From Clostridioides difficile_D (GTDB lineage Bacteria > Bacillota > Clostridia > Peptostreptococcales > Peptostreptococcaceae): a DNA stretch of 64,000 bases. Below, piece by piece: positions 1 through 8,719 of this stretch. Under the pieces are notes generated by a model that saw nothing but the letters and a program-made list of their open reading frames with translations, made no database searches and was not told the origin of the DNA. Position 1 is the first letter of the stretch. Every line of letters begins with the position of its first letter. A program made the position numbers and the translations under genes. The stretch spans positions 62,001 to 126,000 of the forward strand of contig OX244046.1 in the NCBI GenBank assembly GCA_945861085.1. The letters run 5' to 3'.

Positions 1-522
1 ATTAGAGGACAAGAATCAAGAACATCATTAAATAGAGTGAGCATATTGGCAAGGAAGTTAACCTCAGTATATGCAAGAATAACTACTAAGATGGAGTTTT
101 ACCCAGAAGTACATCAGCATAGCGCAGGCTTGATAATGTATTACGATAATATGAATTATATCAATCTAAGAAAGTACTATAGTGAAACATTGGGTCAAAG
201 TGCACTATCAATAATACATCTTGAAAATGGGGAGAAAACAGAGTTTTTAAATACTAGGATACCAATAAAAGATATACCAATATATCTTCGTTTGCATATA
301 CAAGGTCGTAAGTCATATTTCGAATGGAGCTATGATGAAAAAAACTACCAAAGAATAGGGAAGATATTTGATACAACTAAGTTTTCAGATGAGTACTGTA
401 AATATGGAGAATTTACAGGTACATTTATAGGGTTAACTTGTGCAGACCGTGTAAAGCATAAGCACTATGCTGATTTTGATTTCTTTGAATATATAGCAGA
501 TGAATCAAAAGATGTAGATTAA
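1..522 (+). CDS. GH43-type beta-xylosidase, C-terminal part (5' end outside window)
   Basis: The reading frame is open from base 1 (reads IRGQESRTSLNRVSILAR), so the gene starts upstream; the GTG at 37 is internal, not a start. The 173 visible residues look like the C-terminal beta-sandwich (concanavalin-like) domain that follows the five-bladed propeller in family 43 beta-xylosidases: a QxSAGLIMYYD strand near residue 45 and a hydrophobic LRLHIQGRKSYFEWSYD strand pair. This domain helps close the active site; the catalytic acids lie in the missing part. The family releases xylose or arabinose from short oligosaccharides in the cytoplasm, which fits the sugar symporter next door. Substrate is inferred, not shown. 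Confidence 0.72.
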   Translation: MRGQESRTSLNRVSILARKLTSVYARITTKMEFYPEVHQHSAGLIMYYDNMNYINLRKYYSETLGQSALSIIHLENGEKTEFLNTRIPIKDIPIYLRLHIQGRKSYFEWSYDEKNYQRIGKIFDTTKFSDEYCKYGEFTGTFIGLTCADRVKHKHYADFDFFEYIADESKDVD

Positions 523-540
523 TAAAATCATTACTAAAAT

Positions 541-573
541 TTTCAGAGCAAAGGTAAGACTTATGCTCTGAAA
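541..573 (+). other. intercistronic hairpin
   Basis: A perfect 10-bp inverted repeat (TTTCAGAGCA at 541-550, TGCTCTGAAA at 564-573, 13-nt loop) lies between the xylosidase and symporter genes. No T-run follows, so it looks like an mRNA stabiliser or processing hairpin rather than a strong terminator. Confidence 0.6.
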
Positions 574-618
574 TAAGAAACATTAGAAGGTAAATCTTAC
601 AAGAAGGAGTATGGGATT

Positions 619-1992
619 ATGAATACTGAAGTTAATGTTAAAGCAACTACTATTAAATATGAAAAGACTTCATTTTTTGAAAGAGTCTCTTATGGATGTG
701 GGGATTTAGGGTGCAATATCATATACTCAGCGATGTCAGCATTTTTATTGTTTTATTATACTAATTATGCAGATGTTAGTGCAGCTGCTGTAGGTAGTAT
801 TATGCTTATATCTAGAATATTGGATGGTTTTAGTGACTTAACAATGGGAATTATAGTAGATAGGACTAAATCTAAACATGGTAAGGCTAGGCCTTGGATT
901 TTAAGAATGGCGATTCCTTTTGCCATAGCAGCAGTATTATTATTTTCTGTTCCATCAAGTCTTGGAGCCACTTCTAAATTAATTTATATTTTTATTACAT
1001 ATAACTTAGTTTCTACTGTTATTTATACAGCAATCAATGTACCTTATGCAACACTAAATTCACTTATAACTCAAGACCAGTATGAAAGAGGAGTATTAAG
1101 TATATTTAGAATGATATTAGCAACTTGTGGTACTTTAATAATAAATGGACTTACATTACCTCTAGTTGAATATTTTGGAAATAATTTATCAGCATGGACT
1201 AAAACATTTTTTGTATTTGGAATAGCATCTATAATGGTATTTTTTATAACATTTACTGGAACCAAGGAAAGAGTAAAAGCAGTTAAGCAAGATAAGAATG
1301 AAGTAATACCATTTAAAATAGGTATTAAATCTTTATTTAGAAATAAGTACTGGATACAAATAACATTATGCTTAGTTTGCATATTTATTGTGTTTGCGAT
1401 AAATGGTGGTTCATCTGTATATTATGCAAAGTTTATTTTAGGAGATGAAAAATTATTTGGTCCCATAAATATGGTTTCCAATATATCTCAAATTATAGCT
1501 ATGTTTATGGTTGCTCCTTTTATAAAAAAATTTGGAAAAAGAAATGTATTAATAGTCGGTTCAATAATATTAATATCGTCAAATGTTATGTTTATAATAT
1601 CTGGGCAAAACTATATTGGAATAATATCTGCAAGTGTTATAAAGGGAATAGGGAGTGCTGGAATAGCAGCAACAATGTTTGCTATTGTTTCAGATACTAT
1701 TGAATATGGAGAATGGAAGACTGGATATAGAACTGAGGGGCTTATAAATAGTGCATCTAGCTTTGGGTTTAAAGTAGGAAATGGGTTAGGTTCAGCAATA
1801 TTAGGTGCAGTATTATCAATTGGTGGTTATGTAGGAACATCAGATACTCAAAGTGATTTAGCTATAGTATCAATAAAAGTATGTTTTATATACTTACCTA
1901 TACTTATAACAATATTACAAATTATAATAATGTCTTTTTATAAGCTTGACCAAGAATATGATACTATACTTAATGAATTAAATGCTAAATAA
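619..1992 (+). CDS. GPH-family (glycoside/pentoside/hexuronide):cation symporter
   Basis: A 457-residue polytopic membrane protein with about 12 hydrophobic segments. Two GPH family signatures are visible: RVSYGCGDLGCNIIYSAM near residue 22 and RILDGFSDLTMGIIVDRTKS near residue 66, followed by GKARPWIL, where the acidic residues couple sugar to Na+ or H+. The family imports oligosaccharides such as xylobiose or melibiose. The ATG at 619 follows AAGGAGT at about 603 with a slightly long spacer. It lies 96 bases after the beta-xylosidase gene, so the pair probably imports and cleaves xylo-oligosaccharides (a XynP/XynB-like arrangement). The exact sugar cannot be read from the sequence. Confidence 0.85.
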   Translation: MNTEVNVKATTIKYEKTSFFERVSYGCGDLGCNIIYSAMSAFLLFYYTNYADVSAAAVGSIMLISRILDGFSDLTMGIIVDRTKSKHGKARPWILRMAIPFAIAAVLLFSVPSSLGATSKLIYIFITYNLVSTVIYTAINVPYATLNSLITQDQYERGVLSIFRMILATCGTLIINGLTLPLVEYFGNNLSAWTKTFFVFGIASIMVFFITFTGTKERVKAVKQDKNEVIPFKIGIKSLFRNKYWIQITLCLVCIFIVFAINGGSSVYYAKFILGDEKLFGPINMVSNISQIIAMFMVAPFIKKFGKRNVLIVGSIILISSNVMFIISGQNYIGIISASVIKGIGSAGIAATMFAIVSDTIEYGEWKTGYRTEGLINSASSFGFKVGNGLGSAILGAVLSIGGYVGTSDTQSDLAIVSIKVCFIYLPILITILQIIIMSFYKLDQEYDTILNELNAK

Positions 1993-2287
1993 TGAAAAAT
2001 TTTTTTATAGAGTCTTAAGTTTAATTAAGGACTATTGTAAATTATTATTTATAAAAAACTATTATATATTCATGATATATTGAAGAGTTTTTAGAAAAAC
2101 AAAATAAGAAAAATATAAGAAAACCTCAAATGATGAAACTGTTGGTTTTTAGAGATGATTTAATAAGTTATCATTATTTGAAGAATTATAAGTGGACAAT
2201 TGATTTCGATTTTATGAAGATGACATTTAGCAATTAGAAATAATACATAATACGAATTAAGTGGTAATGTTTCAATTGTTTAATGAC
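1993..2287. other. gene-free AT-rich stretch
   Basis: Nothing convincing is coded here. The only open frame (2130-2237, 35 codons) has no ribosome binding site and no recognisable product. The stretch ends in the terminator at 2288. Confidence 0.55.
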
Positions 2288-2320
2288 ACGGTGGTACAAG
2301 AAAAGTATCACCGTTTTTTT
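2288..2320 (+). terminator. intrinsic terminator
   Basis: A 10-bp stem with one G-U pair (ACGGTGGTAC at 2288-2297, GTATCACCGT at 2305-2314) and a 7-nt loop, running into TTTTTTT. It ends transcription from the symporter side just before the promoter of the SorC-type regulator. Confidence 0.85.
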
Positions 2321-2338
2321 GTTATGCAAAAAAAACAG

Positions 2339-2368
2339 TTGACTTTTTATATGAACCCCTTCTATAAT
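2339..2368 (+). promoter_or_regulatory. sigma-A promoter for the SorC regulator/aco operon
   Basis: TTGACT (2339-2344), an 18-bp spacer and TATAAT (2363-2368), placed 74 bp before the regulator ATG. No other promoter is evident before acoA, so this probably drives the regulator and aco genes together. Confidence 0.8.
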
Positions 2369-2441
2369 GTTACTGAAATTAAGTAAATTGATTGAACAAA
2401 TGTAAAGATAATTGAAAAAACTTGATTTTGGAGGAAAGCAA

Positions 2442-3395
2442 ATGAAAAAAATTGGAGACTTAAGATTAATGATGAAGTGTTGTTCACTTTATTATGAAGA
2501 TAATTTGAATCAACAGGAAATAGCAAATCAATTGGGAATATCAAGACCAACAATATCAAGAATATTAAAAGAAGCTTTTGAGCAAGGAATAGTAAAAATA
2601 CAGATAGTTGATGTTTTGAAAAATGACTATCAAAAAATAGAGAGAAATCTAGAAAGAAAATATAAATTAAAAGAAGTAATAGTAGTAGATGATAAACAGG
2701 ATTCACTAACACAAAAACAAGAACTAGCAAGAGCTGTATCTGAATATTTAACTAGAGTAGTAAAGGAAAATGATATAATAGGCGTTTCAATAGGAACAAC
2801 ACTAAAAGAAATACCTAGATATGTAGAAAAAAATAACTGTAAAAATGTTACATTCATACCTCTATTAGGTGGGATTGGAGACAATGAAATAGATATTCAT
2901 GCAAATCAAATAGCAGTAAGTTTAGCAAGGGCTTTTGGAGGTGATTTTAAATTATTACATGCTCCAGCTGTTATGTCTGACTTGTCTACAAAAGAAAAAC
3001 TTTGCAAAGATGAAAAAATTAAAGAAGTACTAGATTTAATAGATAAAACAACCATAGCAATCGTAGGTATAGGAAATCCTATGAGTTTAAACTCAACAAT
3101 AATGGCTTCTGGATATATGCATGAAGCAGATATAGAGGATTTAAAAAAATACAACTCAATAGGTGCAATTTGTTTGCAAGCTTTTGATAAAGAAGGGAAA
3201 ACTTCTATACTTGAATTTAATCAAAGAGTATTAGGCGTAAAGCTAGAAGATTTAAAAAAGATAAAAAGAACAATCGGTGTAGCTTCAGGAGATGAAAAAA
3301 TAGAGGCAATAAAGGCATCATTAAAAGCGAAATTTATAAATAGTTTAGCAATTAATCACAGTTTAGCAATTAAATTATTAGAAGATTGTGACTAA
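2442..3395 (+). CDS. SorC-family sugar-binding transcriptional regulator
   Basis: I place the start at ATG 2442, because TTTGGAGG ends 8 bases before it; an in-frame TTG at 2412 lacks a site. The 317-residue product has an N-terminal helix-turn-helix (LNQQEIANQLGISRPTISRILKEA, about residues 22-45) and then the SorC/DeoR effector domain, with GVSIGTTLKEIP and PLLGGIGDNEIDIHAN motifs typical of phosphosugar-binding members. Such proteins activate or repress neighbouring catabolic genes in response to a phosphorylated ligand. It lies 37 bases before acoA, so it probably controls the acetoin dehydrogenase operon. The ligand is unknown. Confidence 0.87.
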   Translation: MKKIGDLRLMMKCCSLYYEDNLNQQEIANQLGISRPTISRILKEAFEQGIVKIQIVDVLKNDYQKIERNLERKYKLKEVIVVDDKQDSLTQKQELARAVSEYLTRVVKENDIIGVSIGTTLKEIPRYVEKNNCKNVTFIPLLGGIGDNEIDIHANQIAVSLARAFGGDFKLLHAPAVMSDLSTKEKLCKDEKIKEVLDLIDKTTIAIVGIGNPMSLNSTIMASGYMHEADIEDLKKYNSIGAICLQAFDKEGKTSILEFNQRVLGVKLEDLKKIKRTIGVASGDEKIEAIKASLKAKFINSLAINHSLAIKLLEDCD

Positions 3396-3432
3396 TAAAA
3401 AGATAGATAAAAGTTAATAGGAGGGAATGTAT

Positions 3433-4395
3433 ATGTCAATATCAAAAGAAACATTGCTTGAAATGTATAAGAGAATGAATCAGGCTAGAAAATTTGAAGA
3501 GAAAGTTAGTTGGTTTTTTGCAAGAGGTATGGTACATGGAACAACTCACTTATCTGTAGGTCAAGAAGCATCAAGTGTGGCAGCTGTAATGGCTTTAGAA
3601 AAAGGAGATTTAGTATCACTAACTCATAGAGGGCATAGTCAATTTATAGGTATGGGAATAGACCTAAATAAAATGATGGCTGAACTTATGGGTAAAGAAA
3701 CTGGTTTTTGTAAGGGAAAAGGAGGCTCAATGCATATAGCAGATATTGAGTCAGGTAACTTAGGAGCAAATGGCGTTGTAGGTGGAGGTCTTACAATAGC
3801 TCCAGGAGCTGCACTTACACAACAATATAAAAAAACAGGAAAAATAGTTTTATGTAGTTTTGGTGATGGAGCATCAAATGAAGGTACTTTTCATGAAGGA
3901 ATAAATTTATCATCAATATGGAAATTGCCAATAATATTTTACTGTGAGAATAATTTATATGGTATGTCAACAAGTATAAAACGTCATATGAATATAGAAA
4001 GCATTGCTACTAGAGCAGCTTCTTATGGTATAGAAGGTATATCAATAGATGGATATAATCCAATAGAAGTATATGAAACAGTACAAAAAGCGGCTGAGAA
4101 ATGTAGAAGAGGAGAAGGACCTGTATTGATTGAAAGTAGAACTTATAGATGGTTAGGTCACTCAAAGTCAGATGCAAATGTATATAGAACAAAAGAAGAA
4201 ATAGAATCATGGAAAGCAAAAGACCCTATTGAATTCTTAAGAAATTATCTTATAGAAAATAATATATCTAATGAAAATGAATTAGATAAAATTCAAGAGT
4301 TTGCAAAGCAATCAATAGAAGATGCAGTAGAGTTTGCTCAAAATAGTCCAAATCCAAAAATAGAGTCTTTATTAGAGGATGTATATGCAGACTAA
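3433..4395 (+). CDS. acoA: acetoin dehydrogenase E1 component, alpha subunit
   Basis: A thiamine-diphosphate-dependent E1 alpha subunit that with AcoB oxidatively cleaves acetoin to acetaldehyde and an acetyl group passed to lipoate. The TPP motif is clear: GDGASNEGTFHEG followed by YCENN about 25 residues later. HRGHSQFIGMGID and GKGGSMHI are conserved E1 alpha segments. ATG 3433 (320 residues) is preferred over ATG 3427, since AGGAGGG ends at 3425, only 1 base before the upstream codon. The family also contains pyruvate and branched-chain E1 subunits; the acetoin call rests on similarity to Clostridium and Bacillus AcoA and on the operon. It is cotranscribed with acoB, 24 bases downstream. 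Confidence 0.87.
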   Translation: MSISKETLLEMYKRMNQARKFEEKVSWFFARGMVHGTTHLSVGQEASSVAAVMALEKGDLVSLTHRGHSQFIGMGIDLNKMMAELMGKETGFCKGKGGSMHIADIESGNLGANGVVGGGLTIAPGAALTQQYKKTGKIVLCSFGDGASNEGTFHEGINLSSIWKLPIIFYCENNLYGMSTSIKRHMNIESIATRAASYGIEGISIDGYNPIEVYETVQKAAEKCRRGEGPVLIESRTYRWLGHSKSDANVYRTKEEIESWKAKDPIEFLRNYLIENNISNENELDKIQEFAKQSIEDAVEFAQNSPNPKIESLLEDVYAD

Positions 4396-4419
4396 GAATG
4401 GTAAAGGAGGAAAATAAAA

Positions 4420-5406
4420 ATGAGTACAAGAGAATTAACATATGCACAAGCGATAAAAGAAGCAATGTCAGAAGAAATGAGAAGAGATGAAAATGTAATA
4501 TTTATGGGAGAAGATATAGGAATATATGGAGGAGCATTTGGCGTATCAGTAGGTATGATAGATGAATTCGGACCAGAAAGAGTAAGAGATACTCCTATAT
4601 CAGAAGCAGCTATAGCAGGAGCAGCAGCAGGAGCAGCAGCAACTGGTTTAAGACCTATTATGGAAGTAATGTTTATGGACTTTGTAACAATTTCTATGGA
4701 CGCAATTGTAAATCAAGCGGCGAAAATGAGATATATGTTTGGAGGAAAAGCACAGGTTCCAATGGTTGTTAGATGCCCAGGTGGTTCTGGAACTGGTTCA
4801 GCAGAACAACATTCACAAAGTTTAGAAGCTTGGTTCTGTCATGTTCCAGGAGTAAAAGTAGTTGCACCCTCTACACCAGCAGATGCTAAAGGGTTATTAA
4901 AAGCAGCTATAAGAGACAATAATCCAGTCATATTTGTTGAGAATAAATTGTTATATAGAAAAAAAGGGGTTGTGCCAGAAGATGATTATGTAATTGAGAT
5001 TGGTAAGGCAGATATTAAAAGAGAAGGTACAGATGTTACAGTAATTACTTATGGAAGAATGTTACAAAGTGTTGAGGAAGCAGCAGAGAAACTATCAAAA
5101 GAAAATATAAATGTAGAAATTATAGACTTAAGAACTTTATATCCATTGGATAAAGAAACTATAGTGAAAAGTGTATGCAAAACTGGAAGAGTTCTAATTT
5201 GTCATGAAGCAGCTAAGACTGGTGGACTAGGTGGAGAAATATCAGCCTTAATAACAGAAAGTGAATCATTTGATTATTTAGATGCACCTGTAAAAAGAAT
5301 CTGTGGAAAAGATGTGCCAATACCATATAATCCAGAGTTAGAAAAAGCAGTTGTCCCAAGAGTTGATGAAATAGAAGAAGCAATAAAATCTTTAATTGTT
5401 AGATAA
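4420..5406 (+). CDS. acoB: acetoin dehydrogenase E1 component, beta subunit
   Basis: A 328-residue transketolase-like E1 beta subunit that completes the heterotetrameric E1 active site with AcoA. Visible features are the N-terminal MGEDIGIYGGAFGVS segment, the RVRDTPISEAAIAGAAAGAA motif that contacts the TPP pyrimidine, and the C-terminal transketolase domain with VICHEAAKTGGLGGEI. The length is normal for the family. A strong AAAGGAGG lies 9 bases before ATG 4420. The GCAGCA-rich run around 4615-4640 codes the alanine-rich helix and is not a repeat expansion of note. Confidence 0.88.
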   Translation: MSTRELTYAQAIKEAMSEEMRRDENVIFMGEDIGIYGGAFGVSVGMIDEFGPERVRDTPISEAAIAGAAAGAAATGLRPIMEVMFMDFVTISMDAIVNQAAKMRYMFGGKAQVPMVVRCPGGSGTGSAEQHSQSLEAWFCHVPGVKVVAPSTPADAKGLLKAAIRDNNPVIFVENKLLYRKKGVVPEDDYVIEIGKADIKREGTDVTVITYGRMLQSVEEAAEKLSKENINVEIIDLRTLYPLDKETIVKSVCKTGRVLICHEAAKTGGLGGEISALITESESFDYLDAPVKRICGKDVPIPYNPELEKAVVPRVDEIEEAIKSLIVR

Positions 5407-5418
5407 GGAGGGATAGAT

Positions 5419-6465
5419 ATGGTGGCAAATAAAGTAAAAGCCACACCAGCAGCTAGAAATCAAGCAAGAAAAGACAATATAAAATTAGATAAGCTGATTG
5501 GAAGTGGAGAAAATGGAAGAATTCATTTAGTTGATGTATTAAATTATTTAAAAGACAATAAAGCAAATACTACTCCTTTAGCTAAAAGAATAGCAGAAGA
5601 TTTAAACATAGATTTAGAAACTATTGTAGGTACTGGATATAACGGAAAAATAAAAAAATGCGATGTAGAAAAATTAACTGCAAAAGAAACTATTGTATCA
5701 ACTAATACATCTAAAGCTAGTGAGCAAAAAGAGACAAAGACTAAAAATGAAAATTCAAGTGTGTTTAATACAGTAGAAGGAACGTTTGAAAAACCAAATC
5801 CAATGAGAGCTACTGTAGCAAAACGAATGTCAGAAAGCTATTTCAGTGCTCCTGTATTTACATTCAATATAGAGGTAGATGCCACTGAATTGAAGTCACT
5901 TAGAGCAAAGTTAATAGACACAGTAAAAGAATCAACTGGAGTGAAATTAACTATGACAGATTTAATAGTAATGGCAGTATCTAGAATACTTCCAAATCAT
6001 CAAGCTTTAAATTCAGCATGGACAGATGATGGGATATTTAGATATAAAGATATAAATATAGCTATTGCAGTTGGTCTAGATGAAGGTTTATATGTCCCAG
6101 TAGTAAAAAAGGTAGATAAAAAATCTTTAAAAGAAATAGCTAAAGAGAGTAAAGAACTTGCCGAAAAAGTAAAGACAGGAAAACTTATGCCAGCAGACCA
6201 AGAAGGTAATACATTTACGATAAGTAACGTCGGAATGTATGGTATAACTACATTTACACCTATAATAAATATGCCTTCAAGTGCGATACTAGGAGTAGGC
6301 GCAACACAAGATAAGTTTGTTCCAGTAAATGGAGAGGCTAAAATAAAACCTATAATGAACTTATCATTGACATCAGACCATAGAGTAATAGATGGGACAG
6401 TAGCTGCAAAATTCTTAAAAGACTTAAAAGAATTATTAGAAAATCCTTTATCAATGCTTGTATAG
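5419..6465 (+). CDS. acoC: acetoin dehydrogenase E2 (dihydrolipoyllysine acetyltransferase) lacking a lipoyl domain
   Basis: The 348-residue E2 transfers the acetyl group from lipoate to CoA. The C-terminal catalytic domain (about 120-348) carries the active-site SDHRVIDG motif with His321. The N-terminus has no lipoyl domain: after MVANKV it goes straight into a peripheral-subunit-binding-type module (ATPAARNQARKDNIKL...GSGENGRI, about 8-45), followed by a second one (TPLAKRIAEDLNIDLETI, about 52-88). The swinging arm is instead on AcoL. GGAGGG lies 6 bases before ATG 5419, which begins 12 bases after acoB, and no lipoyl-coding frame lies upstream, so this is not a mis-called start. Confidence 0.86.
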   Translation: MVANKVKATPAARNQARKDNIKLDKLIGSGENGRIHLVDVLNYLKDNKANTTPLAKRIAEDLNIDLETIVGTGYNGKIKKCDVEKLTAKETIVSTNTSKASEQKETKTKNENSSVFNTVEGTFEKPNPMRATVAKRMSESYFSAPVFTFNIEVDATELKSLRAKLIDTVKESTGVKLTMTDLIVMAVSRILPNHQALNSAWTDDGIFRYKDINIAIAVGLDEGLYVPVVKKVDKKSLKEIAKESKELAEKVKTGKLMPADQEGNTFTISNVGMYGITTFTPIINMPSSAILGVGATQDKFVPVNGEAKIKPIMNLSLTSDHRVIDGTVAAKFLKDLKELLENPLSMLV

Positions 6466-6631
6466 TTTTTGATATTTCGTTACTGATACAATAGTTTAAA
6501 CAGATTACATAGTTATAATTATTTAAGTAAATTTAAAGATTTTATATATTAAGGATTACTTTTAAATGTAACTATATGTGAATGTAATTTGTTTAATTAA
6601 AATATATGAAAAATAAATAGGAGGAGAGCCT

Positions 6632-8362
6632 ATGTCAGTAGAAGTCATAATGCCAAAAGCAGGAGTAGCCATGGAAGAAGGTACTATAGTATCTTGGCTA
6701 AAGCAAGAAGGCGAAGAAGTAAAGATTGGAGAACCTATATTAGAAATAACGACAGATAAAGTTAACATGGAGATAGAATCAGAAGGAGAAGGTACACTTG
6801 CTGTAATTATACATAAAGAAGAAGGTGAAGTATTACCAGTATTTACAGTAATAGGTGTAATAGCAGAAAAAGGGGAAAATCAAGAAGAAATAAAAGCTAA
6901 ATATTTATCTGGAAATGTGTTAAAAGAAGATATAGTTGAAGAGAGTCAAAACATAGAAGCTAAAGAAGAAAAAATAAACAAAAAAGAGTGTAATCATGAT
7001 TATGATGTAGTGGTAATAGGTGGAGGACCTGGAGGCTATTTGTCAGCGTTAAAAGCAGCTCTGTTAGGTGGAAAAGTTGCATTGGTTGAAGAAAATGTAT
7101 TAGGAGGAACTTGCTTAAATAGAGGTTGTATCCCTACAAAAACTTATATAAAAACAGCAGAAATATTAGAAGAAATTGACCAGTTATCAAAGAGGGGTGT
7201 AAAAGTAACTGTAGATAAAGAACAGGACATCAAGAAGGCTATAAAGTATAAAAATAGAGTAGTTAAAAAGCTTACAGCTGGTGTTGGTGGGCTATTAAAA
7301 AGTAGAGATGTAGAGGTATTTAATCTTAAAGCCAGTGTTAAAGAAGAGCATAAAGTAATCTTATCTGATGGAAAAGTTTTAGATACAGAAAATATAATAA
7401 TTGCCACAGGTTCTAAGGTAAGGGTATTACCTATAAAAGGAATAGAATCAAATTTAATAATAACTAGTACAGAAGCTTTAGACTTAGAAGCAGTACCAGA
7501 AGAATTAGTAATAATTGGTGGTGGAGTAATTGGTTGTGAATTTGCAGAGATATTCAATTCAAGAGGGTCTAAAGTGACTATAATAGAAATGGAAGATAGA
7601 ATAATCCCAAGAATGGACAAAGAATTAAGTGAATCTTTAAAATATTCTCTTAGCAAAAAAGGTATAAATGTACTAACTAAAAAGAAAGTTTCTGAATTTA
7701 AAGAAGAAGGAAATAAAATATTAGTGTGTATTGAAGATGAAGATTCAATAAAAGCAGATTTATGTCTATATGCTATAGGAAGAGAAGCTAATCTTTCTGG
7801 TATAGAGGACTTAGATATTAAAGTAGATAAAGGTTCAATAGTTGTGAACAGCAAAATGGAAACAAGTATACCAAGTATATATGCAGTAGGTGATGTTACT
7901 GGAGGTGTAATGTTAGCTCACGCAGCTTTTAAAATGGGAGAGGTAGCAGCTTCAAATGCTCTAGGTATGAATGAAGAAGTTGATTTAAGTGCATTGCCTA
8001 GTTGTGTTTATACAATTCCAGAAGTAGCATCAGTTGGGCTTACAGAAGAGGATGCTAGAAAAAAATGTAATGTAAAAGTTGGTAAGTTTAACTTTGCTGG
8101 AAATGGAAGAGCTTTAGCTTCTGGTCAAGAGCAAGGATATGTGAAAGTAGTAGCAGATGCTAAATATGGAGAAATTTTAGGTATACATATGTTTGGATGT
8201 GGTGTAGCAGAGCTTATAAATCATGCAGCATCATTTAAAGCTTTAGAGATACCAGCTGACGAAGCTAGTGAGTTGATATTTGGTCATCCATGTACTTCAG
8301 AAGCTTTGATGGAAGCTTTAGCAGATGTAAACAACAAGTGTTTACATTTACCTAAAAAATAA
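6632..8362 (+). CDS. acoL: dihydrolipoamide dehydrogenase (E3) with N-terminal lipoyl domain
   Basis: The 576 residues hold a lipoyl domain (1-80, lipoylation site Lys43 in TTDKVNMEIE) joined by a charged linker to a full E3 flavoprotein. E3 motifs are the FAD fold VVIGGGPGGYLSALKAA, the redox disulfide GGTCLNRGCIPTK, the NAD fold VIIGGGVIGCEFAEIF, and the C-terminal His-Glu pair in FGHPCTSEALME. E3 reoxidises dihydrolipoate with NAD+. Because AcoC has no lipoyl domain, this fused arm presumably visits E1, E2 and its own E3 site. A 166-base gap separates it from acoC, with no convincing promoter or terminator. AGGAGGAG lies 7 bases before the ATG. Confidence 0.92.
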   Translation: MSVEVIMPKAGVAMEEGTIVSWLKQEGEEVKIGEPILEITTDKVNMEIESEGEGTLAVIIHKEEGEVLPVFTVIGVIAEKGENQEEIKAKYLSGNVLKEDIVEESQNIEAKEEKINKKECNHDYDVVVIGGGPGGYLSALKAALLGGKVALVEENVLGGTCLNRGCIPTKTYIKTAEILEEIDQLSKRGVKVTVDKEQDIKKAIKYKNRVVKKLTAGVGGLLKSRDVEVFNLKASVKEEHKVILSDGKVLDTENIIIATGSKVRVLPIKGIESNLIITSTEALDLEAVPEELVIIGGGVIGCEFAEIFNSRGSKVTIIEMEDRIIPRMDKELSESLKYSLSKKGINVLTKKKVSEFKEEGNKILVCIEDEDSIKADLCLYAIGREANLSGIEDLDIKVDKGSIVVNSKMETSIPSIYAVGDVTGGVMLAHAAFKMGEVAASNALGMNEEVDLSALPSCVYTIPEVASVGLTEEDARKKCNVKVGKFNFAGNGRALASGQEQGYVKVVADAKYGEILGIHMFGCGVAELINHAASFKALEIPADEASELIFGHPCTSEALMEALADVNNKCLHLPKK

Positions 8363-8719
8363 ATTATTAATGTAAGTTTATTATTAATATAAATTTACAC
8401 CATAAAATTTAAAACAATTACTTAGCCATACCCATTGTTGTATAAATAATATATTTGTACAACAATGGGTATTTCTTATGGGAAAATATAGATATAGAGT
8501 GTTTGTAGTTTTTGTTGTACAAAAAAGATAGTAATATAAAATAATAGCATCAATTTAGAGTGATTTTAATTGTAATTAGAAAAAAAGATTTTTTTGTTTT
8601 TAAAAAAGTATTATTTGTAAAATATTAAAAAAAATTTTCTTAATATTTCAATAAAAGAATAGCTTGATTTAAATGTTATGACTTTATGCAATAATAATAA
8701 GCACAAAAAAAACAATATA
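8363..8719. promoter_or_regulatory. control region upstream of the sigma-54 activator gene
   Basis: This 357-base gene-free stretch contains a perfect 15-bp inverted repeat (8428-8442 and 8458-8472) and three copies of TTGTTGTAYAAA: 8435-8446 (+), 8454-8465 (reverse) and 8512-8523 (+). Copies two and three are exact reverse complements, and copy one differs at one base. Their distance from the -24/-12 promoter (about 200-285 bp) suits an upstream activating sequence. The large inverted repeat may double as a weak terminator after acoL. Confidence 0.55.
8428..8472. repeat. perfect 15-bp inverted repeat
   Basis: ATACCCATTGTTGTA at 8428-8442 pairs with TACAACAATGGGTAT at 8458-8472 across a 15-nt loop. 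The flank TTCTTATGGG gives only a poor U-tract, so the repeat could be a terminator for acoL, a binding site, or both. Confidence 0.75.

Noticed and set aside
2130..2237. 35-codon frame starting ATGATG between the symporter and the SorC regulator
   Set aside because: No ribosome binding site, no recognisable sequence, and it lies in a stretch otherwise without coding character.
2274..2320. T-box-like AATGACACGGTGGTAC before a terminator
   Set aside because: It lacks the CCGCGG part and any stem I or specifier, and the downstream gene is a sugar regulator; the GGTGGTAC is simply the terminator arm.
4610..4645. GCAGCAGGA repeat in acoB as a variable tandem repeat
   Set aside because: It codes a conserved alanine/glycine-rich helix of E1 beta subunits.
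7144..7854. 236-codon reverse-strand frame inside acoL
   Set aside because: It covers conserved E3 coding sequence, has low-complexity Ser/Ile/Leu composition and no initiation signals.
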